Positions 54,303 through 63,000 of a stretch of 64,000 nt of DNA are shown piece by piece (within the stretch, counting starts at the first letter, position 1; every line of letters begins with the position of its first letter). A program made the translations under genes and the position numbers. The notes below the pieces were generated by a model. The model had not been told where the DNA came from and did not search any database. It saw nothing but the letters and a program-made list of their open reading frames with translations. The stretch comes from DASZHJ01 sp035581425 (GTDB lineage Bacteria; Pseudomonadota; Alphaproteobacteria; ATCC43930; CGMCC-115725): assembly GCA_035581425.1 (NCBI GenBank), contig DATJVP010000019.1:60842-124841 (forward strand), read 5' to 3'.

Positions 54303-56273
54303 CTATTTCTCCGTCATCGCGATCTCGGGGCTGCGCTGGCCGGTGCGCAGGCGCTCCAGATGAATCTCGACGCAGCCGTCGTATGGATTTTCCGCGAAAA
54401 GCTCCTCGAAGAGCGGGAGCGCATCCTCCGCGCCCTCCTCGAGGCGCTGATAGGCGTGGCGGTAACGCGCGACGTAGTCGCTGTGATCGCGCTCGGCCGT
54501 CAGCGGCTCCCAGATGCCGAGCGCGGTGGTCTTGCCCTTGACGACGACGCGGCCCATCGGGCGGAAGGCGATGTCCTTGCAGTGCTCGAAGGTCACTTCG
54601 CTGACGCAGATGCGGGTGCCAAAATACTTGTTGAGGCCCTCGAGCCGCGAGGCCGTGTTCACGGGATCGCCGAGGGCGGTGTATTCCATCTTGTCGTGGG
54701 AGCCGAAGTTACCGACGGTCGCCGTTCCGGAATGGACACCGATACGGGTGACGCCGAAGGGGATATCCTTGGCGTTTTGCGTGGCGCGGAACTGATCGGC
54801 GAAGCGGTCGAGCTCGAGCGCGCAGCGCACCGCGCGCTCCCAATGGTCGGGCTGGTCGAGGGGCGTGTTGAAGATCGCGAAGACCGCGTCGCCGATGAAC
54901 TTGTCGACGAGGCCATCGTGGCGCTGAACGATCTCGACCATGCCTTCGAGGTAGGTGTTGAGGATCTGCGCGAGCTCGCTCGCCCCCACCGCCTCCGACA
55001 TCGTCGTGAATCCCGCAACGTCCGTGAAGAGGAAGGTCATCTCGCGCCGCTCGCCGCCGAGCTTGAGGCGGTCGGGGTCTTGCGCGAGCTGCGTCACCAC
55101 CTTGGGCGAGACATAGCGCGAGAAGGTCTTCTGGATGTATTCCTTCTGTTTCCGCGCCTCGTAGCCGGTGATGGCATCGCTGCCCCAGAGCGTAAGACCC
55201 AGCGCGAGCGAGGGCGTCACCAGCGCCACCATCACGCCCTCGAAATGGAAGATCGCGGCGCCGCCCGCCCACCAGGCGCCGGTGATCAGCAAAGCGATGA
55301 CGATGCGCCAATGGAGTCTCACCTCGGAGATGCCGAGCATGGCGCCGACGAGGGCGAGCGCCAGCGCGATCAGGAGATCGCCCATCCGCCCGAGCCCCGG
55401 CGGCTGGCGCCCGGTAAGAAGCTGGTCGATCTCGTGTGCGTGGATCACCACGCCCGGCAGGATGCCGCGATTGCCGCCGTAGACCGAGGCATAGGGTGTG
55501 CGATGCCGGTCGGTGAGGCTGAGGTCCGCGCCGATCAGCACGATCTTTCCCTGGAAGAGCCTCTCCAGCACCGCTGGCTTGGCCGCGAGGACGAAGGGCG
55601 ACGCGAATTCCGCGAATGGCTCCTGATCCCCGTTCGGCCGCCCGCGCCAGGCGATGTCGACCTGCTCGGCGGGCGTCTTCACGCCGATCTTCGTGAGGAC
55701 GGCGCGCGCGAAGCCCGGCATTTCCGTGCCGTCCGGCATCGTCTTCTCCGGCACGATGAAGCGCGCCGTGCCATCGAAGGCGTCGGTGCCGATGTCCGCG
55801 AGCATGCGGTCCTGGGCCGGGACGAAGGCGTCGAGGAACTCTTTCTGTTTCTGGTCGACGATCTCGTAATCGAAGACGTAGCTCACGGCGAGGGGTACCG
55901 GCAGGGTCGCGATCGTCTCGCGGAGTTCGTCGTCCTTTGCGTCCTCGGTCGGCTGATCGAGCAGCACGTCGAGCGCGATCACCTTCGGCTTCGCCGCCGC
56001 GAGCTTGCGCAGGAGCTCCGCCAGGAACTTGCGGTCGACGGGCTCACGGTAGGGGAAATATTTGAGCGTCTCCTCGGTGATGGACACGATCTTGACGTCC
56101 GGGCTCTGCGGCTCCGCGGGCGCCAGCACCGTCGTCTCCCAATCCCGGACGAAGCGCTCTGCTTGCTTCAGAAAACGGATGTTTTCGACAGCAACGGTGA
56201 CGAGCCCGACCGAGACCGCGGCGATCGCGACCGGGATAATGACCGTCCTAAAGTTGAGCCGCCGTTTTGCCAA
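54303..56273 (-). CDS. CHASE2 domain adenylate/guanylate cyclase
   Basis: A 656-residue membrane protein. A first helix (12-30) is followed by a CHASE2 sensor (about 35-295), three helices (about 298-365) and a class III cyclase domain (about 405-600). Both metal aspartates are present (D418 in FTDVAGF, D462 in FIGDAVFA), as are the transition-state residues N539 and R543 in GDPVNTASR. The base-selecting pair is K458 and T532, the lysine/threonine form of class IIIb adenylyl cyclases, so cAMP is the likelier product. The start is a TTG with GGGGAG about 5 bases upstream. It follows the FecR-like gene by 30 bp and ends the exoprotein-CHAT-FecR unit. Confidence 0.9.
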   Translation of the reverse strand: MAKRRLNFRTVIIPVAIAAVSVGLVTVAVENIRFLKQAERFVRDWETTVLAPAEPQSPDVKIVSITEETLKYFPYREPVDRKFLAELLRKLAAAKPKVIALDVLLDQPTEDAKDDELRETIATLPVPLAVSYVFDYEIVDQKQKEFLDAFVPAQDRMLADIGTDAFDGTARFIVPEKTMPDGTEMPGFARAVLTKIGVKTPAEQVDIAWRGRPNGDQEPFAEFASPFVLAAKPAVLERLFQGKIVLIGADLSLTDRHRTPYASVYGGNRGILPGVVIHAHEIDQLLTGRQPPGLGRMGDLLIALALALVGAMLGISEVRLHWRIVIALLITGAWWAGGAAIFHFEGVMVALVTPSLALGLTLWGSDAITGYEARKQKEYIQKTFSRYVSPKVVTQLAQDPDRLKLGGERREMTFLFTDVAGFTTMSEAVGASELAQILNTYLEGMVEIVQRHDGLVDKFIGDAVFAIFNTPLDQPDHWERAVRCALELDRFADQFRATQNAKDIPFGVTRIGVHSGTATVGNFGSHDKMEYTALGDPVNTASRLEGLNKYFGTRICVSEVTFEHCKDIAFRPMGRVVVKGKTTALGIWEPLTAERDHSDYVARYRHAYQRLEEGAEDALPLFEELFAENPYDGCVEIHLERLRTGQRSPEIAMTEK

Positions 56274-56303
56274 CCGCTCTCCCCTCGGAGCGCCATTAGA
56301 GCA

Positions 56304-56996
56304 CTATCTGACGGTCCTGAGGAGGGCCTCCGCCTGGGCGACGCAACCCTTCTCGACCATCCAGGCCGCCTGCATCCGAGGGTTGGCCGCGGCTGGCGAG
56401 ACCTCGCTCAGGGTTACCGCGACGGGTTTGTCGCCGAAATCGACGAGATATGTCCGCCCATCGCGCACCGGGAAGTTGCTCGGCGCCTCCATGGTCTCGC
56501 TGCCGCGCGGCCATTCGGTGCTCGCAAGCCAACTCCGGTCGGCCGGCATCATCCTGATGGTGTCCTTCCCGCCCATCTTGGCGTCGCGCCAGAAGACCGG
56601 GCGCTCGCCCGGGCGCACGCAGGCCGTGCCGGCATGGCTCACATCGACGACCCAGGGGCTCGGCAGCACGATCTTGGTGTCGCGCACCACGCCCGCGACG
56701 TTGCGGACCGAGTTCCGGGTCGTAAGCGCCTCGAGCGCGTCGCCTACCCCGACCCCTTCGCTGCCGCCGCTCGGCGCGCGGTCGTATGGGCCGCGCAGCG
56801 TCAGGATGGTGCCGTCATCGGAGATGAGCGTCACCTGCTGCCCTTCCTTGAGGGTGAGCGTTTTGCTGCCGTCGATCTGGGTCCCCTGCTTCAGGTCGAT
56901 GTTGCGCGACTCCACCACGACCAGGTCTGCAGCCCCGGCCGCCGTCACCGAGAGCGGAAGCAGCAGCGCGAGAGCGAATGTCCATATCGATTTCAT
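56304..56996 (-). CDS. Secreted FecR-like domain protein
   Basis: A 230-residue protein with a Sec signal peptide (residues 1-24, ending in TAAGAADL). The mature N-terminal part has the beta pattern of FecR/LysM-type domains (KQGTQIDGSKTLTLKEGQQVTLISDDG-like, with DGTILTLRGPYDRAP). The rest, with two cysteines (TACVRPGE; EKGCVAQAE), is unrecognised. Classical FecR sensors are membrane anti-sigma factors with an ECF sigma partner; here there is neither membrane helix nor sigma gene. GGAG about 6 bases upstream supports the ATG at 56996, 4 bases after the CHAT gene stop. Function in this operon unknown. Confidence 0.75.
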   Translation of the reverse strand: MKSIWTFALALLLPLSVTAAGAADLVVVESRNIDLKQGTQIDGSKTLTLKEGQQVTLISDDGTILTLRGPYDRAPSGGSEGVGVGDALEALTTRNSVRNVAGVVRDTKIVLPSPWVVDVSHAGTACVRPGERPVFWRDAKMGGKDTIRMMPADRSWLASTEWPRGSETMEAPSNFPVRDGRTYLVDFGDKPVAVTLSEVSPAAANPRMQAAWMVEKGCVAQAEALLRTVR

Positions 56997-57000
56997 GGCC

Positions 57001-60000
57001 CTACTCCAAGGTTCCAGTGGCGGATTGCCGCCCTGAGAGGCGCGCGCCGCCATCGCCGAGCACGGTGAAGGCCGCCCAGTAGAAGGGATGCGCCGTCGCC
57101 GCCTGGCCTGCCAGCGCGAGCTGCGAGCCGCGCAGGGACTCCGCGATCCCGTTCTCGAGCCGCGGCCCGAGGCGGTCGAAGAATCCCGTCATCAGCGCGG
57201 CCGTGGCGTTCGACGGGACCTGCCAATGACTGACCACCAGCGTCCGGGCGCCCGCGTGGAAGAAGGCGTCCGCGAGGCCAGATAGCGATTCGCCGCCGAG
57301 CCGCCCGCCGCCCGCGCCCGTATTGCAGGCAGAGAGCACCACGAGCTCGGCATTAAGCTTGAGCCCCGCGATCTCGCTCGCCTCGAGGAGTCCGTCGTCG
57401 TTGGGGGAGCTTGCCGCGCCCGAAGGCGGCGAGAGCGCGAGGCCGGGCTCGCTCTGGCAGCGCAGCTCGCCCGGGAGCAGGCCGTGGGTGGCGAAATAGA
57501 TCACGTTGTAGTCGCCGAGCGCCTGCCGTCGCAGATTGGCCTCGGAGGCCGCGGCGCCGAGCAGGATCGAGTTGGGATCGGCGTTCAAACGCTGCCCCAC
57601 GCGGCGTACTTCCTCCGCGGTCTCCGGCAGCGGTGCCAGTGCGCGGATGAGCGTCGGCGAGATCGCACCGCCCTCGCGGCAGCTCTGCGCCAGGCGGTCG
57701 AGGGCGGAGGCCTGGCCCGGCGCATTGGCGCCGGTGAAGCTCGGATTGCCGAGGCCGAGGAAAGGCCGCGGCGCAGGCTTCGCCACCGCGCGCTCGGCGC
57801 GGAGCGTCACGAAGGCGCGCGCCGAAGGTACCTCGGAGATTGCCATTCGCCGCAGCAGCCATTCCGCGCCGGAGTAATTGCCCTGCGCCGTCGGCGTTGC
57901 GACCAGAAGGCCGAGCGGCAGGCTCGCGAGTGCGCCCGCAGGCGCCGCCACCAGGTGCTTCACACCCGCGAGATCGGCCTCCGCAGGGCCGAGCAGTCGG
58001 CGATAGAGATCGTTGGCGAGCCGGAGATCGAAGGGGCCGACCGTGCCAAGTCGCGGGATGAAGGCCTTGCGGAGGTCAGTCACCGTCTGCGTGAGCTTCG
58101 CATCCGTTGTGTCGAGCTTGAACGCCTTGAGCCGGTCCGCGCGCGCCAGCAGGAGATAGGCGCCTTCGCGCCCCACGAGGAAGCCCACGAAGGCCTCATC
58201 CGGCGCGAGGCTCTTCTGCAGCGTCGCGAGATCGGTCGGCTGCGGCGAGGCGAAGCTCGCATAGGTTGGATAGCTCTGCTGCAGCTTTTGCTGCAGGGCT
58301 GCGACCTTGGCGTTGGCGGCGTCGATGTCCTTCTTGATCTGCTCCTCGATGAGGCGTCCGCGCTCCTCGACGGGTTTCGCCTCCTCGGCGGCGAGACGAA
58401 GGCGCGCGGCGTCGCGCGCGCGCTCGGCCTCCTGCTCCTCGCGCACAAGCGCCGCGATAGCGGGATCGCCGGCGGCGATGCGCGCGGCGGCGTTCTCGAT
58501 CGCCTGGTCGGCGACGCCCGCGCTCATGAGCTGGCTCGCGCGGAACATCTCCGCCTCGAGCTTCGGCCGCTGCGACGGGTCTTTCGCGGCGACGGCGGCC
58601 GCGGCGACGAGGAAGGCGCCGACGTCGTCGGCGCTGACAAGGCTCCGCGCGGTATCGTCGGTTCCGAGAATCTCCATTCCCGTGCGGAAGGCCGCAATCG
58701 CAGCGGGGTAATCCTGAATCCCCGTATAGAAGCGCGCGAGCGTCATATAGGCCTGCGCGGTGGGTGCGGTCTTGCCGAAGACCTTCTCCTCGAGCGCGAC
58801 GCCGCGCTTCAGATTGCGCTCGGCGAAGGTGAGACGATTCTGCGCGGCCTCGATCTGGCCGAGCAGGATCAGCGCCTGCGGCTGCCACCAGATCGGCAGG
58901 CCGTGGACCTGCGCCAGGAATTCGAGCGCCTCCGTGACTGCGGCCTCGGCGCCGGCGATGTCGCCGAGCTTCAGGGAGAGATCGCCTTCGATCAGCAGGC
59001 TGTGCACGAGCTCGCCCTTGGCGGCGACGTGCGGATCGCCCGCGCTGATGTCCGAGATCGTATCGGCGGCGGAGTCAATCTGTTTGCGGCGGAGCGCCGT
59101 GCTCTGCCGCGCATAGCCCAGCGCCTCCTGGTACTTGCCCTGGAGTTCCGCGTCGATCGCGAGATAAGCGAAGAAGCGCCCCTGCACGGCCTCGTCGCGT
59201 TTCTGCACGATGGGCTCGGCGCGGCGGAAGAGCGCGCCCGCCTCGTCGAAGCGTCCCTGATGGCTGACCGCGAGGGCGAGTTCCATCAGCACCTCACCCG
59301 CACCTGGCGACGCCGGGCCGAAGACGCGGTTCTGCACCTCGAGCGCCTTGCGGAAGGCGTCCTCGGAGGCGGGATAATTGCGGGTGCTATTGTAGAGCCG
59401 GCCCAGACGCATGTACTCGTTGAAGCGCAGGAGCTCGCCGCTGCCGATCGCGCTGGAGCCGAGTGCCGCCTGGCGACGTTGGAGATCGGCCGCTGCTGCC
59501 TCAGGAAAGGCGCTGCGTCCCGCCGCCGTATCGATTGCCTTCGCGAGCACACCTAGCATCGAGGGCAGGCCCTCCGCTTGGTAGAGGCGTCCGCCGACCG
59601 CGACGCGCAGCACTACTTGCGGCCAATTTCCGGCCTTTAGCGTGCAGCTATAGACGAGCGCCCCGCCGTCTCCGCCAAGCGGCTCGCCTGCGGCGCAGCT
59701 CATGCGGCGCTCGATGCTCTGGCCCTCGATCGTGCGCTTCGCGGTCGACTCTATCCCGGCCTTGTCGCGCTGGGTTCCCGCGGGGAGCGTATCGATCCAG
59801 ACCGCCCCCGCCGGCTCCGTTACGTCGCCGCAATAGACGTCGAGGGGCGGCGGCGCATCCGGGAGCGGCGGCAGGCCGCCACGAGGCGATGCGCGGCACT
59901 CCTCGCCGGTCGCAGCCTTGCCGAGGGGCGTTCCCGTGGCGCCGAGCGCGGCCCCCGAGGCGAGCGCCGCCGCGCCGATGAGCGCGGCTAGAAGGAGGGT

Positions 60001-60036
60001 GGGGTGAGCGCGCAAGGGAGCCGTCTCCTCCATCAC
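57001..60036 (-). CDS. Exported TPR-CHAT domain protein (caspase-like protease)
   Basis: A 1011-residue protein with an N-terminal signal peptide (residues about 8-33), a short cysteine-containing domain (about 45-170), a TPR/coiled region (about 205-480), a long coiled coil (about 530-600) and a C-terminal CHAT domain (about 690-1000). The caspase-like dyad is intact: H851 in YFATHGLL and C904 in LSACNTGAG. The final FHAGARTLVVSHWQVPSNATAALM is the usual CHAT C-terminus. CHAT proteases are linked to proteolysis and, in type III-E CRISPR, to target-triggered cleavage. Export suggests a periplasmic or surface substrate. The start is GTG 60036 or ATG 60033, touching the exoprotein stop. Confidence 0.9.
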   Translation of the reverse strand: MMEETAPLRAHPTLLLAALIGAAALASGAALGATGTPLGKAATGEECRASPRGGLPPLPDAPPPLDVYCGDVTEPAGAVWIDTLPAGTQRDKAGIESTAKRTIEGQSIERRMSCAAGEPLGGDGGALVYSCTLKAGNWPQVVLRVAVGGRLYQAEGLPSMLGVLAKAIDTAAGRSAFPEAAAADLQRRQAALGSSAIGSGELLRFNEYMRLGRLYNSTRNYPASEDAFRKALEVQNRVFGPASPGAGEVLMELALAVSHQGRFDEAGALFRRAEPIVQKRDEAVQGRFFAYLAIDAELQGKYQEALGYARQSTALRRKQIDSAADTISDISAGDPHVAAKGELVHSLLIEGDLSLKLGDIAGAEAAVTEALEFLAQVHGLPIWWQPQALILLGQIEAAQNRLTFAERNLKRGVALEEKVFGKTAPTAQAYMTLARFYTGIQDYPAAIAAFRTGMEILGTDDTARSLVSADDVGAFLVAAAAVAAKDPSQRPKLEAEMFRASQLMSAGVADQAIENAAARIAAGDPAIAALVREEQEAERARDAARLRLAAEEAKPVEERGRLIEEQIKKDIDAANAKVAALQQKLQQSYPTYASFASPQPTDLATLQKSLAPDEAFVGFLVGREGAYLLLARADRLKAFKLDTTDAKLTQTVTDLRKAFIPRLGTVGPFDLRLANDLYRRLLGPAEADLAGVKHLVAAPAGALASLPLGLLVATPTAQGNYSGAEWLLRRMAISEVPSARAFVTLRAERAVAKPAPRPFLGLGNPSFTGANAPGQASALDRLAQSCREGGAISPTLIRALAPLPETAEEVRRVGQRLNADPNSILLGAAASEANLRRQALGDYNVIYFATHGLLPGELRCQSEPGLALSPPSGAASSPNDDGLLEASEIAGLKLNAELVVLSACNTGAGGGRLGGESLSGLADAFFHAGARTLVVSHWQVPSNATAALMTGFFDRLGPRLENGIAESLRGSQLALAGQAATAHPFYWAAFTVLGDGGARLSGRQSATGTLE

Positions 60037-63000
60037 ATCGAGGGCGGGTCGCTGAGCGTGCCGGAATCTCCGGTACCGCCAGTGCCGCCGCCGAGGCCGT
60101 TGTTCGTATGCAGGAACAGGTTCGGCACGATCGGCTTCGCATTTCCGCTGCTCGACGGCGTCTCACCCGGGGTCTCGCCGCTCTGGCCGCCGACTTGGTT
60201 GCCGGCCTGATCGGCGAGCGATCCAGTACCGGTGGTGCTGGTGTCGGTCGAGCCTTGTGTGTTGCCCTGGGTTGCGCCTTGGCCTTCCGCATTGCTGGTC
60301 TGGATCACCAGGTTGATTTCATCGATGATCGCCCCGGCCCTGTCGCCATTGGCGCCGGGGTTGTTGTTGCTGAGGTTCGGATTGGTGGGCGGCACCAGCA
60401 CCGGCGGCGCCGAGGGCGGCACGGTGTTGGGCGGCTGGCTCGGCGAGAAGTCGAATCCGTCGACGGTGTAGGGGCCCGGCCCCGGCTGCGGCGGCGTGAC
60501 GAACTGGATCTGGGTTACGATCGAATTGGTCGCGCCGGGATCGCCGTTGATGGTGCTGTTGGTGAGCGTCACGGAGGCCGCTTGCAGGAAGAGCGGACCC
60601 GTGCCGCCGGCGAGGCTTACGGAGCCGAGGATCGTGCCCAGTCCGAGCGTGTTGTTGACGGCCTGGACCGCCTCGAGCACCAGCCCGCCCGAGGCCTGCG
60701 ACAGCGTGCCGTTGATCGTGATCGATGAGCCGATGAGCGTCAGCGGCGCGTCGAACTCGAAGGAGTTCGCAACGATCGGGCCGCCCAGGCCCGACCCGAT
60801 CAGCACGGGCGCGGTCCCGCCGGTGGCGAGGAAGGCGAGCGCGGTCTGGCTGAGCGCGAGGTCGCCCGGAGCGGTGGCGCCCGCGAGCGCGACCCCGATC
60901 GGCGAGAAGGGTGCGACGACGCGGGTCCCGGTGCCGTTCCAGGCGCCGGTCAGCGAGATCGTGTCCGCGATCACCACGAACTGGTTGGCACCTTGGTTGA
61001 CGACGCCGAGGGTCACGCCGCTGGTCTCGCCGGTGATAGAGGTTTCGCCCGCGAGCGTGAGCGTCTCGCCGGTGATCGCAAGCCCGCCCGCGAACAGGAA
61101 ATCGCCCGCGAAGGTGACGCCGCCGGTATTGGAGAAAACGGGATCCGCGATCGAGCCGCCGCCGAGGAAGGAAATCGAATAGCCGCCCTCCCCAGTCAGG
61201 AGCGCGCCGAGATTGACGAAGCCGCTCACGGTGACGGAGCCCGCGGTCTTGCCGGAGAGATCGAGCGTGCCGTCGCCGAGATCGAGGCTCGAGCCGAAGC
61301 CGTCGGCGCCGCTCCCGAGCACGGTCAGGTTTGCCGTCCCCGTGACCGAGCCCGTGATGGTGAGTGTGGCGGCGCCGGGGTCGATCGTGACCGGCCCCGT
61401 AAGCTGCGCCGGGCCGTTGACGGTGAAGTTGCCGCCGCTGGTGGTATAGGTCCCGCCGAGCTGGACCGTCCCGGTATAGGTCTGGACGCCGGTGGTGGAT
61501 GCGCCGGAGAGCGAGATCGTGGCGCCGTTGGCGATCAAGCTCGCGATCGGCGAGTTGCTGCCGACGAGCCCATTGAACGCCACGGTCCCCGCGGTCGCGG
61601 AGACCGAGAGGGCGGCCTCCGATCCATCGACGGTGCTGCCGAAGGTGACACCGCCGCTGGTCGAGATCAGCGTCTCGTTCGAGGCGAGGAAGACGGGCGA
61701 GGCAAAATTCTGATTGCCGCTCGTGCTGATCGTTCCGGCGCCGAGGGTAATGCCGATGGCGGAGACGCCGAGGCTGGCGAGCGGCGTGGTGCCGCCGATC
61801 CTTCCGTCGAATTCCGCGCTGCCGGAGCCCGCAACGACACTGAGACCGTGCGCACCGTCGACCGTGCCCTCGAAGAGGACGCTGCCTCCATCCGAGGTTG
61901 CCGCGACATCCGCGGTCAGCACCACGGCGGAGGTATAGGTCTGGCCTCCGGTGGTGTGGACGGAGCCGCCGAGCACGATGCCGGCGGGGTCGACGAAGAG
62001 CGCGGTGAGCGCGGTCGTCCCGCCGACGGCGCCGTCGAAAGCCGCTGTGCCCGAGGTCGCCGTGACCGAGAGGCTGTGCGCGCCGTTGACCGTGCTGCTG
62101 AAGGTGACGCCGCCGGTGTCGGAGATGACGGAGACGTCGGTCGCGAGCACCACCGGGCTCCCGAAACTTTGACCGGCGGTGGTCTCGTAGAGCGAGCCCG
62201 TGAGCGTGATCCCAGCGGGATCGATGCCGAGGCTTGCGAGCTTCGTGGTGCTGCCGACCGAGCCGAGGCTCACCGAGCCCGAGGGCGCCGAGAGTACGAG
62301 CGCGAAGGCCCCGTCGATCGTGCCGAACCCGAGATTGCCGGTGGTCGAGGTGATCGTGGTATTGGCGAGCAGCACCAGCGAGTCATGGTAGGTCTGATCG
62401 CCGGTGGTGTGCACCTCCTTGAGCGAGATACCGCCGCCGGCGATCACGTCGAGAGCCGCGAGCGGCGTAATGCCGCCGACCGCGCCTTGGAAAACCACGG
62501 CGCCGGCCGTGCCGGCCTCGAGGTGCAACGTGTGCGCGCCGTCGAGGGTGCTGAGGAAGGTGATGTCGTTGCCGGTCGGCAGGACGCCGCCGCCGGTCGT
62601 GTCGACCAGTGCGTCGCCCGTCATGATCACGGGGCCGCCGAAAGTCACAGGCGTGGTCACGGAGATGGTGCCCGTGAGCGTGGCGCCGCCGCCGGTGGTG
62701 ATGAGCGTGGGACCGGAGGTCGTGGTGATCGAGCCCGCGACGATCGAGCCCGCATGCACGATGAGGTTCGCGAGCGGCGTGCCGCCGCCGACCGTTCCGA
62801 AGAAATCGACCGCGCCCAGCGCCGTGATGCCGAGGGTGAAGGCGCCGTCGATCGTGCTGTCGAATTTGACGTTGCCGCTGTCGGAGATGAGCGTCTCATG
62901 ACCCGCGAGGATCACGGGATTGACGTATTCCTGATCGCCGGTCGTGTGGATGGTGTGCGTGACGCCGCCGCCTCCGCTGCCGCTCAGCGTGATGAAGCCG

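Noticed and set aside
54267..57068. 933-residue plus-strand open frame
   Set aside because: It is the antisense shadow of the cyclase and FecR-like genes; the composition is that of reverse-read GC-rich codons.
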